The position numbers were made by a program, and so were the translations under genes. A model generated the notes under the pieces. It searched no databases. It had not been told where the DNA came from and was given only the letters and a program-made list of their open reading frames with translations. A stretch of 10,262 nucleotides of DNA from Chromera velia (lineage: Eukaryota; Sar; Chromeraceae), in the NCBI GenBank assembly GCA_018398765.1, contig JAHBMJ010003510.1, positions 1 to 10,262 of the forward strand, in the 5' to 3' direction. Of this stretch, positions 1 through 7,293 are shown one piece after another (the stretch's first letter is position 1; each line of letters starts with the position of its first letter).

Positions 1-290
1 CCAGACTGGGGATGTGCATTTCCTGCAGACCCCAACGCGGCATCGCTCCATGACTTAGTGGAGAGGGGAGACGATGTGGGAGGGACATCAGAGCGGGAGA
101 TACGGAGGATACGGGAGGTTGCGGTGCGACGAGCATAACGGAGAAGGGAAAGGAGGTAAGCAGCGTCGGCTTGAGTGGGAGCGGACGAATGACGGCTCAG
201 TTGATTGCACCCTTGGGACAAGTCAGGGCGAGTATCTCGTGCAACCCACGAAAGACACCCCAGCCGTTCACGAAAGGCTTTGCCTTCCTG
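1..290 (-). other. Connection region and start of RNase H, cut by window edge
   Basis: The segment LGCLSWVARDTRPDLSQG, at about 255-194, matches the conserved copia box G.L.Yl..TRPDi before RNase H. It is followed by LLSLLRYARRT (copia lkYLkgT). SWSDAALGSAG then carries the first RNase H acidic residue (Asp 44-42), equivalent to the copia SDADWAG motif. The remaining catalytic residues and the stop codon lie beyond the window. A Ser/Pro-rich low-complexity stretch at about 410-300 separates this part from reverse transcriptase. Confidence 0.82.
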
Positions 291-3200
291 GGCTGTTAAG
301 AGACGAGGCGGTTCAGAAGGAAGCTCGCGAGACGATGGGGGGAGGGGGAACAAATTGGGAGAAGGAACGGGAGCGGAAGAGGAAGCGGATGCGGAAGAAT
401 CCTCAGACTCCCCCATACCTTCAGGAAGGGGGAGAGACAGGAGGTACTCGGTTTGGTGGATGTGCACAGAGTCTCGTGACATATTGAAATCCACCCCTGC
501 CCAGCGGAGGGTTCCGTTCTTGGGTTTGGTGATCTTCATCTGGTAACCTCCTTTAGCTGCGATCTCGCGTGCAAGCTGAACTGCAGAGCGACCAATGGGC
601 AGGATGGCAAAGTTATCAACAAAAGTGGGGAGAATCCTAAGGAGGCGTGAAGTGGGGGCCTCAGGCTTACCCGTCCATTTCCACCACATTCCTCGAACAG
701 AGGAAGGCACCCACCCTGCTGCTGCGAGCGTCTTGTTGCGAGAGCGGTCCCATAGATTACCAGAATCGCGGAGTCCGTAAAGCGCTCGGTTGAGGAGCCA
801 CAGGAACTGCCCATGGTCAGGGTGATCTTTTGGGGGATGGACGTAAAGGGAATCGGAACGGAGAGCCGTGAGATATGCTGTTTTCACATCGGCCACAACG
901 ATTTCACGGGGGTCAAAATCGGAATGGGCAAATGCCATGGCAAGGGCAATGCGTATAGCAGACTGGGAGGCGGTAGCGCAGGACGTGGTGACTCCTTCAC
1001 GGCGGTCGAAGAAAGGAGTGCCGTCAGCAACGACTCTAGACTTGTAAGTCCAAGCACCTTCCTGAACACGCTTCTCGGTGTCAACAAAATGCGTAGGCAC
1101 TGTAGAGCGGCGGTGCTTGGCGTCTACTTCGGCAATCGGGACTCGCTTGTACGCATCGTTGTCGGCAAGAGACTGCAACTCGGCAGCACGGGACTGGGCT
1201 TTCCCGTCGAGTTGTTCTACTGTGAGCCCCCGGCGGGGGAGGGGGATGTGAGTTGTCGCAGCTTGAAACGCACCAGGCCCCACCTCATCGTCCTCGTTCC
1301 ACAAGTACACAACAGAAGCACCTGCAACGGGAGTCGGGTGGGGGGGAGGAGGGAAGATGGCAGCCGCAGCTGCTGAGGAGGCAAGGGAGTCGAAAGACAA
1401 CCGATCGGTGGGGAACACAGTTTCTGGGCTGGGCCAGGCCAGAAAAACACTTCGGTAAGTGTTACAAAGGTGGGAGGGGAGGGTTCCCTCGGCAGAGAGG
1501 ATAATGTTTCTCTCCACCACCTCTTCTGGCACCAGAAAACAAAGCTCGGGCCCACACCCAGAAGGTTTCTGCGCACCGTACAAAAGTTTGGGGCGGCCCC
1601 TGAGAGGGCACCATGCAGGCTGCATACGTCGGCTGGCAAGAGGCTGCTTGCCGTTTGACCCCCATGCCTGAACCTCAACCCGTTCCTCACCCTCAGGGTC
1701 GACAACACGGACGCTACCAAGGAAGCAGCGGCCTGTATTCTCATCCCGCCAAAGAATGAGCTCATCTTTGCCAAAATCGGTGATGTTAAACTTGGGGGAA
1801 GAATGTGGGGCAGACGAACACGGCGAGTCAGAAGACTGCTGCTGCTGCTGCTCCTGCTGCTGAGAAGACCCAATGGATGTGTCCGCACGCTCAGGAGGGG
1901 AGTCCGACGGCAACGGAACAACATAGACGGGGTCGGGGTTGGGGCTGTCATTGGGACGGATACATCTGCGATGTGACAGGATCGGACGTCTTGAAGGGAG
2001 ACGTAAGCGGAACACATGCTTGCTAATGCGCTGCAGCACAGTCGTAGGAGTGTACAGGGGGGCAAGTTTGGCGCGGGGGTGATCGGGATGATGATACAAA
2101 ACAGACGAGCCAATGGGAAAGGGAGACGTCTCGGCAGAGGGACGACGGGAGGACTGAAGAAGGTCACGCAGGGCGTCGATGGGAGGACTGGGTGGCTGGG
2201 CACCCCAGCGTCGCTCAAAAGGGCTCTTGTGAGAGGACTCTCGAGGCTGATGATTGTATTTGGCTGTCGCAAGAGAAGCAAACTCCTTCCAATGCGAATC
2301 GTCAAGACCACGATCTCTCAAAATGCCCCGCAAGATCGTGAGCCACTCACGATAGGAACGCTCTGTTTTGCCGAGAGAGTGGTGGCTGCCCACAGGGGTT
2401 AAAGGGTTTGTGGCTTCCCGCTCAGCCAACCACTCATACCAGTTGCCTTGAAATTCGGGTCCGTGATCGGTCATCACCTCAGGAGTGAGGTCACCCTCAA
2501 GACTGCGGGACCAACAATCATAGGCGGCACGGATTGTGGCGGAGTCTTTTGTTTCGACTACCTCTTGGGCGAGCCAATCATCATGCTGATCTTGGATGTG
2601 CAACGAGTACCCCCCCTTCAACCCCATCACCAGGTCACAACACACTCGCTGCCCGGGGCGATCGACCTTCAAAGACCCCCAGTTGCCGTCCCCCCCATGC
2701 CTCGGCTTCACATACGCACACATACCTCCTCAGATGCATGGGAGCAGGGCGCGTTGAACGGCATGGCGGGAAATGCTGCTACGACCGGGAAGGAGGTCAG
2801 AAAGGGACGCACGGAGGGAACGCCAAGTGGCCTCGATGCCGGCGTGTCCTAACCATTCGTGATGTGCGTGGATGAGTTCATCAACAGTGGCTTTTATTGA
2901 AATGGGAGGGGGGTCCTGTGAGGAAGGAGATTGGGGCTGCTGAGCGGAGGCTGGAGAACTGTCACAAGATGAAGAAACGGGGGGAGAGACAGCAGATTCT
3001 CCCGAATGGGCTTTCACAATATGAGACTGGGTGCGATTTCCTCGTTCAACTTGGTGCTTCCTCTGTTTAGCTGCCTTCAAACGAGCGGGGAAGTGCCCAT
3101 TTGCAAGGACAACAGGAGAAAGAGACAACGGAGGGGACACAGGCAATGCAGGACCCACCGCAACGGCCTCTGAAGACACGGAATGGGAATTCGAAACGGG

Positions 3201-3743
3201 TGGGGACTTGGGCGGGGAAGTCCTGTCTATCTCCAAAAGCAGAAAAAACAGGTCATTTTCTGTATGGAGAAAATTGATAACGGTGGAGGGGAGTTCCAGG
3301 GATCTAGTCTGATAGTCAAATCGCGCGTCTAGTTTGATGAGACGCTGATTGCCGATGAGTGGGAGGGTGACTGCTTCTGTTTCCATGATGGAGGGTTTCA
3401 ACACAGCGGGCTGCCCATTTAGTTTGCAAGGAATGGTGGCACGGCGCCGCATCCTCACTTTCGTTCGACAAGCAGTCACAACTAAAAGAGGGTTCGGCAA
3501 ATCAGTCTCAGTCCACTGCAACCCTGACTTTTCAGCATGCTTGTTCAGCCAGCCACGAGTGCACGTAGTGCCACTTGCACCCAGATCAAGCAAACATGCA
3601 AAACCGTCAAAAGAGAAACCAGAAGAAATCGGAAGAGAAAAAACTGACTTTGATAAATGCTCCGCAGCGGCGGCCGCAGGGGAGGCGTCCGAATCTGCAT
3701 CCGATGCCTCTGACTCATTCGTCTCGCCAGTCGGGGCCCCTCC
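1..3743 (-). CDS. pol: Pol polyprotein (PR-IN-RT-RH), partial, one in-frame TGA
   Basis: I translated this frame codon by codon. It is the gag frame continued past TAG 3746-3744, and it stays open to the window edge except for TGA at 2732-2730. Landmarks, with codon positions: protease LDLGASGT (Asp 3587-3585); integrase HHEWLGH (around 2864-2846) and DDE residues Asp 2636, Asp 2468 and Glu 2363; reverse transcriptase VADVKTAYL (Asp 890), LNRALYGL and FVDN (617-612); the RPDLSQ box; RNase H SWSDAALG (Asp 44). The protein replicates the RNA and inserts the cDNA. Pol has no own start codon by the gag stop, so it is presumably made as a Gag-Pol fusion. The TGA would stop translation after the protease and part of the integrase zinc-binding region, so this copy is probably non-autonomous unless the stop is read through or is a sequencing error. 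Confidence 0.88.
430..1215 (-). other. Reverse transcriptase domain (RVT_2/copia type)
   Basis: Motifs in order are KSRVVADGT (around 1040), which matches the copia K-A/S-R-L/V-V box, then VVADVKTAYLTAL with the first catalytic Asp at 890-888, YVHPP, and LNRALYGLRDSG (copia kALYGLkQ) at about 792-757. The active-site hairpin FVDNF follows at 623-609. After that come LRWAGVDF (copia fLGi equivalent) and HIHQTEYL (copia lsQ.kYi). The only unusual feature is the hairpin: the typical YVDD is FVDN here, with Asn (614-612) in place of the second Asp. That residue binds metal in characterised reverse transcriptases, so the enzyme may be inactive or this lineage may differ. Confidence 0.9.
1435..1800 (-). 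other. Extra module between integrase and reverse transcriptase, beta-barrel-like
   Basis: After the integrase C-terminal basic stretch and a Gln-rich linker comes about 120 residues beginning FNITDFGKDELILWRD. It contains the patterns GRCFLGSVRVVDPEG, VEVQAWGSN and ASRRMQPAWCPL, then PKLLYG and a hydrophobic run ELCFLVPEEVV. The alternation of hydrophobic residues, a Gly-x-Val strand and an RR...P.W ending resemble small SH3/Tudor- or chromo-like barrels. I infer such a fold from the pattern only; no family match was tested. Such a module next to integrase could guide target choice. Confidence 0.4.
1836..1862 (-). repeat. CAG run coding a poly-Gln linker in Pol
   Basis: Nine codons read CAG x3, GAG, CAG x5 on the minus strand, giving QQQEQQQQQ in the linker between integrase and the following module. 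It stays in frame and sits in low-complexity Ser/Gln sequence, so it is probably a flexible spacer that expands by slippage. Confidence 0.85.
2130..2885 (-). other. Integrase: HHCC-type N-terminal region and DDE core
   Basis: The N-terminal zinc-binding region shows HAHHEWLGHAG (codons about 2870-2838), the typical copia pre-integrase His-His motif. A Cys at 2738-2736 and another at 2720-2718 follow, with TGA 2732-2730 between them. The Cys spacing is not the usual CX2C. The core has Asp at 2636-2634 (RVCCDLVMG), Asp at 2468-2466 (VMTDHGPEF) and Glu at 2363-2361 (GKTERSYREW). There are 55 residues between the Asp residues and 34 between the second Asp and Glu, close to the canonical 35. All three catalytic residues are therefore present, and the core is intact apart from the upstream nonsense codon. 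It would insert the cDNA into the host genome. Confidence 0.88.
2730..2732 (-). other. In-frame TGA within integrase
   Basis: The only stop in the pol frame between the gag terminator and the window edge. It reads ATC TGA GGA GGT ATG TGT between two Cys codons of the zinc-binding region. A CpG-type C-to-T change of CGA would explain it simply. Sequencing error is also possible. Confidence 0.85.
3330..3620 (-). other. Aspartic protease domain of Pol
   Basis: The motif LLDLGASGT, with the catalytic Asp at 3587-3585, fits the flap-type retroelement protease that works as a homodimer to cut Gag and Pol. A hydrophobic strand precedes it, and an LPLIGNQ segment about 75-80 residues later fits the second conserved protease motif (hydrophobic-hydrophobic-G). 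The residue after the catalytic Asp is Leu, where copia proteases usually have Ser or Thr (DSGA/DTGA). A Ser/Ala/Asp/Glu-rich linker of about 50 residues separates the Gag stop from the domain. Confidence 0.8.
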
Positions 3744-3746
3744 CTA
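3682..3746 (-). promoter_or_regulatory. Candidate stop-codon readthrough site between gag and pol
   Basis: Gag ends with CAG TAG and the frame continues with GGA GGG GCC CC, in the same frame as pol. A purine-rich UAGGGAGG context directly at the stop is shared with the well-studied gammaretroviral UAG readthrough signal. A GC palindrome (GGGGCCCC, 3740-3733) lies just downstream. A GAGGC/GCCTC pair (3710-3706 and 3686-3682) could form a stem. I see the stop and open frame directly. Function as a recoding site is inference. A simple CAG-to-TAG mutation is the alternative. Confidence 0.5.
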
Positions 3747-4925
3747 CTGATGAGTACGCCCGCTTCCTGACCCTGTAGGCTGTTTGTCCCTCTTTCCCTG
3801 CCCGCCCCCGTTCCCCCCGGACCTGCCCCCGCCCCCGCTGTAGCCGTAGGCCCTCAAGAGGGCAAAGTAGTCACGGGCGAGTTCACAGTCACCAGTCTTG
3901 TGTCCCCAGTGATCACAGTCGCTGCAGTAGTGCTGTTTCAAGCACTCTTCGGGACGGTGGCTCCTGTGCTCACAGTGAGGGCGCCTGCGAGACGGTCCAC
4001 TCGCGCGGGACCGAGGGTGGCCGTTAGTGGAGCGACCGGTCATGTTCATACCGTGCGTTTGCTCTGGAATAGACGGGGTAGCAGGGAGACGGGAGAAACA
4101 AGAAGGCTGGGCAAAGTGATGGAATTTTGCCACTGCACCGTCATCGCCGTCGAAAGGCATATGGGGGGCGATGCTGCTCTCGACATTCGCACGCACGGTG
4201 CTGTTGGAGATCCCGTTGATGAGGACCAGGGAGGCCAGCTGCCCCTGACGACGGGTAAGGGGGTCAAGGAGGGGAACAAACTTGTTCTCTACCCTCCATG
4301 TGCTGAGATCAGTTTTGTCCCCCACCCCGGACCACACAGGGACAACCTCTTCCTGCAACGAGAGACAGGAAATTACTCGACAGGCCGACTTTACCGTCTC
4401 AATGTACTTCTCAACGTTGGGGGAGTCAGAAGTGGACAGAGTGAAGAGAGAGCAGAAGTTTGTGAACATCCGCTTATGTTTGGTCTCCCCCGACGACTGC
4501 AAGATAAGGTTCTTGCAGTGTTCAACATCATCAGACTCGGGAGGCGAGAGATCTGAGACAAGATCATAGAGCTCAGGGTATTTTTGCAAGCCCTGGCGGA
4601 AGGCTGCCGCACGGATGTCAGACGGCGCACTGGCAGGCTGCAATTTGCAGTGGTCTTCAAACGCTTTGACAATCGCAACTCGACCCCCGTGCGTATCCTT
4701 GTAGGGGAGCTCGCACTTCCATGGGGCGAATTTCCCCGTGTCAGTGGTGGGGGTGGGAGTCGGAGACAGAACAGAAGCCGACTGAGAAAGAAATATTTGC
4801 GCCAATTTGGTGACATTGGCGGTAAGAATATCCAAGTCAGAGGGGCTAGGGCTTTGATCAGACGAGTCTTTCGAGATGAAACGACCGTCAGCCCCACGAG
4901 GTTGGTCTTCGTCCAAAGTTGGCAT
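3744..4925 (-). CDS. gag: Gag-like capsid/nucleocapsid protein of the copia-type element
   Basis: Structural protein expected to package the element RNA into virus-like particles. The frame is open from 5003, but an ATG there would lie inside the primer-binding site. The next in-frame ATG at 4925 (MPTLDEDQ) gives about 393 residues and is preferred. The C-terminal part holds a clear CX2CX4HX4C zinc knuckle (CSDCDHWGHKTGDC), preceded by a His/Cys/Arg-rich stretch (CEHRSHRPEEC). The tail is Gly/Arg/Lys-rich (GGGGRSGGNGGGQGKRDK), as in RNA-binding nucleocapsids. The upstream half has no sharp motif but is predominantly helical-looking, in keeping with a capsid. The ORF ends with TAG directly followed by the pol frame with no frame change. 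Sure of the knuckle; capsid assignment is by position. Confidence 0.85.
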   Translation of the reverse strand: MPTLDEDQPRGADGRFISKDSSDQSPSPSDLDILTANVTKLAQIFLSQSASVLSPTPTPTTDTGKFAPWKCELPYKDTHGGRVAIVKAFEDHCKLQPASAPSDIRAAAFRQGLQKYPELYDLVSDLSPPESDDVEHCKNLILQSSGETKHKRMFTNFCSLFTLSTSDSPNVEKYIETVKSACRVISCLSLQEEVVPVWSGVGDKTDLSTWRVENKFVPLLDPLTRRQGQLASLVLINGISNSTVRANVESSIAPHMPFDGDDGAVAKFHHFAQPSCFSRLPATPSIPEQTHGMNMTGRSTNGHPRSRASGPSRRRPHCEHRSHRPEECLKQHYCSDCDHWGHKTGDCELARDYFALLRAYGYSGGGGRSGGNGGGQGKRDKQPTGSGSGRTHQ

Positions 4926-4993
4926 CAGAGAGGGAAAGAGACACTCTGATGGAGACCAACAGACCCTGAGGAGGAGAAGGAGGGAAAAACCAA

Positions 4994-5002
4994 CTGCTAC
5001 CA
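4994..5002 (-). promoter_or_regulatory. Primer-binding site, complementary to initiator Met tRNA 3' end
   Basis: The minus strand reads TGGTAGCAG at 5002-4994. This is complementary to a 3' end CUGCUACCA, the end of animal-type initiator methionine tRNA, the usual primer for copia elements. It lies just upstream of gag, and a TG dinucleotide that could mark the LTR edge sits six bases further out (5008). The match is 9 nt; the following bases no longer fit. Confidence 0.65.
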
Positions 5003-5159
5003 TATAATGAACTAGAGAGTCCAGTCAAGGATAGTCCAGTTAATCTTATGGTTCTCTATACAGGAATAATACTGCACGACTTCTGTCCGGCTTCTGCTCT
5101 CATCTATTGAGAGTTGCTTTATCAAATCTCTCGAAGTATTGCGCGAATCAACTTCCAAC

Positions 5160-5213
5160 ATGGATCAATACATGCATGCTCTCCGTATGGATCAATACAT
5201 GCATGCTCTCCGT
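5160..5213. repeat. 27-bp perfect tandem duplication
   Basis: Two exact copies, 5160-5186 and 5187-5213, each beginning ATGGATCAATACATGCATGC and ending TCTCCGT. Each contains the palindrome ATGCAT. They lie inside the probable LTR, where short direct repeats often act as enhancer-like elements; no function is shown here. Confidence 0.95.
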
Positions 5214-5317
5214 AATGCCTCCAGCCGCGCTGCCCCGATAAGCAACGCCGCGGCTCGGGACCGGCCGAGTTGGGCCGACCACTGCACGCCCGCCGCCGCC
5301 TTTCTATAAGTGGCTGA

Positions 5318-5500
5318 TTACAATTTAAACAAATTTGCCCTGGCGTGGAATTTAATTAAGAAGGAATTTAACGATCGAATTTTAATGAAATTTACCCTAG
5401 AATTTACTTGGATAAATTCCAGATGGAATTGAATTTTTTACCGAAAAATGAATTAGCACTGCAGCCACTGCTAGTAGTCTAGCTAGTAACACTGAATTTA
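5318..5500. repeat. AT-rich block with repeated GAATTT/AAATTT words
   Basis: About ten degenerate copies of (G)AATTTA or its complement occur in under 200 bp, for example GGAATTTAATTAAG, GGAATTTAACG, AGAATTTAC and TAAATTCC. Composition differs sharply from the flanking GC-rich DNA. It contains no ORF. It could be an LTR promoter region or scaffold-attachment-like sequence. Confidence 0.6.
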
Positions 5501-5680
5501 GCAATTAATGCACGAGGCAGTGTATAAATCTAGCCTAGAATCTAGCGCAGTAATGAAGGACCTCAAAATAACAGAAAAATTAAAACGTTGAGCTCAAGCT
5601 TCATTTAGTTTCTAAGTTTTTTAATTTACAAATATCCGAATAATATGATATTCACGATCAAATATACTAGTTGAATGACA

Positions 5681-6134
5681 GACCTCGTGGCAGACGCAGC
5701 CTGAGATGGCTTCAAAGACGCAGCAGCAACGCACTGTCTTCAACAAACAGACATGAACAGTGGATCTCAAGGAGGACCGAAAATAGACATGCAGCAGTAG
5801 ACCTCATCAGGATCTCGATCCAGGTCGACCGATGAGACAGTGCAGCTTGGCATTGATTGGATCCGCTCCACTAGCCCCTCCAACAGATCTTGCCATCGTG
5901 CATCCGGCCATCGTGCATCCGGCCTTCAATTCCAACGGAACGGAGAAGATCGAATGCCCACGCGTTTCGTGTCCACAGTTAACGAACGACGGAGGAAGCT
6001 CACAGGAACTTCCAGACCGTCAGCAGTACACAAACGCCTTCACGACGTCATCAGGAGGGAGAGATGAAGGTCCGTTTCACCCCTGTCTCCTTCTCTCTCT
6101 CCTCTTCTTCCCGCCCACTGGCAGTGTGCCTCAT
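5681..6134. other. Intergenic stretch between LTR and HU gene 3' end
   Basis: No convincing gene. Plus-strand frames here are short and resemble no family I know. The part next to 6135 should be 3' untranslated sequence and terminator of the minus-strand HU gene, but no clear polyadenylation signal stands out. A 15-bp tandem duplication lies at 5892-5921. Confidence 0.5.
5892..5921. repeat. 15-bp perfect tandem duplication
   Basis: GCCATCGTGCATCCG is repeated exactly twice (5892-5906 and 5907-5921) and followed by GCC. No function can be assigned. Confidence 0.95.
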
Positions 6135-6532
6135 CTACTTGACTGAAACTGAGGAGACATCCTTCTTGAGAGTGCTCGAGAAGGAAAATGCCGGCCAGTA
6201 CTTCTTCGGCACTTTGATCTTGTCGCCTGTCCTAGGGTTGCGGGCGGTACTCGCCCCCTTCACTTTTCTCTGCAAGCCCAAACGCAGAAACACAAACTCA
6301 TACACAGTCATCTGCTGATATACATAGTTTCCACGCACGAACGCGCGCGCACACCCCCCCCCCCACACACACACGCACACATTACACACACACACACACA
6401 CACACACATACACACAAGCACACACGCACATACGCACACACACACACACACACACACTCACAAGCACACAGGCACAGACACACACAGACACACACACACA
6501 CACACACACACAAGCACACGCACACACACACA

Positions 6533-6569
<37 letters not shown>

Positions 6570-7262
6570 TTGCTCATCAACACACTCACGCACATTGATA
6601 CGCAGATTCATACGCACACACATCCGCACATGCTCACACAATACACCTCTCATTCGTACCCTCAAACGCCGAGAAAGACGCGGCAACAAGAAAGCAGGCA
6701 GGCGTACAGAAGTGCCGAGACGGGAAAGGGGAGGGGTGAGAAGAAGGAAGAAATGAAGGATAGATGCGGGTCTAGCCAGACAGGTTACAAGCGAAACCGC
6801 GGGAGAAGCAGATTTGGCAGCAATCCCAGAGTGAGGTAGGCAAGCAGACAACGCAAAGTCACTGGGAAAAAAGCGGTAAGGACGATGTAAACGAAAGCAA
6901 TTGGACAGAGATCTCCATTAGAAACAGACCTATACGCAGGAGTGTCTGTGAGACGCAGAAAGAGTCGGGAACAGAAAAAAATGGAAACAGTTGGCAGAGG
7001 AGCAACCATGTACAAAGAGAGTAAACCGAGCAGGAAGCTAAGCACAAGGGCAGCAGGACAGAAGAACAGGCAGACACATAGAATGACTCTATTTTTTCTT
7101 TCACTCCTTTATTCACTCCATGCACACAACAGACAAAGAAAGGAAAGAAGGAAGGAAGGAAGGATGAAGGAAGGAACGAAGGAAGGAAGGAAGGAAGGAA
7201 GGAAGGAAGAAAGAAAAGAAAGAAAGAAAGAAAGAAAGAAAGAAAAGAAAAAAAAGAAAGAG

Positions 7263-7293
<31 letters not shown>

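Larger units (their letters stand above)
1..5680 (-). mobile_element. Ty1/copia-type LTR retrotransposon, 3' end outside window
   Basis: The minus strand carries, in order, a primer-binding site, a gag ORF with a CCHC zinc knuckle, an aspartic protease motif, integrase, reverse transcriptase and the start of RNase H. Integrase before reverse transcriptase is the Ty1/copia (Pseudoviridae) order and rules out the Ty3/gypsy order. The internal region from 5002 to position 1 is in one reading frame, broken only by TAG at 3746-3744 and TGA at 2732-2730, so the copy looks young. The rest of RNase H, the polypurine tract and the 3' LTR lie to the left of the window. The LTR outer edge near 5680 is a guess, because the second LTR is not visible for comparison. 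Confidence 0.9.
5008..5680 (-). repeat. Probable 5' LTR of the copia-type element (boundaries tentative)
   Basis: Non-coding sequence directly outside the primer-binding site, starting TGAACTAG on the plus strand, which is the rim expected for an LTR end (TG...CA). A CTAGTT word at 5667-5672 and a CA at 5679-5680 could form the other rim, but this is only suggestive. It has a GC-rich block (about 5215-5300) followed by an AT-rich block (about 5310-5660). No target-site duplication can be tested because the far end of the element is not in view. Confidence 0.4.

Noticed and set aside
1217-2311. 364-codon minus-strand frame overlapping pol
   Set aside because: It starts at GTG, overlaps the well-supported pol frame in a different phase, and is Leu/Pro/Ser-rich without domain features. 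It is a shadow of pol.
2730-2732. Selenocysteine or reassigned UGA in integrase
   Set aside because: Reading UGA as Cys does not give the canonical CX2C spacing, no SECIS-like element can be judged here, and a CGA-to-TGA mutation is simpler. The rest of pol uses no other in-frame UGA.
5832-6146. 104-codon plus-strand ORF with an AIVHPAIVHPA repeat
   Set aside because: The repeat is just the 15-bp tandem duplication. The ORF overlaps the end of the HU gene antisense and has no recognisable domain.
6342-6567. Telomeric or CRISPR-like array
   Set aside because: The unit is a plain CA dinucleotide with random interruptions; there are no regular spacers and no telomere-type hexa- or heptamers.
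6382-6851. Cys/Val-rich frames over the (CA)n tract
   Set aside because: These are translations of the microsatellite. Only the far end of the 6851-6135 frame (6269-6135) is real coding sequence, as HU exon 2.
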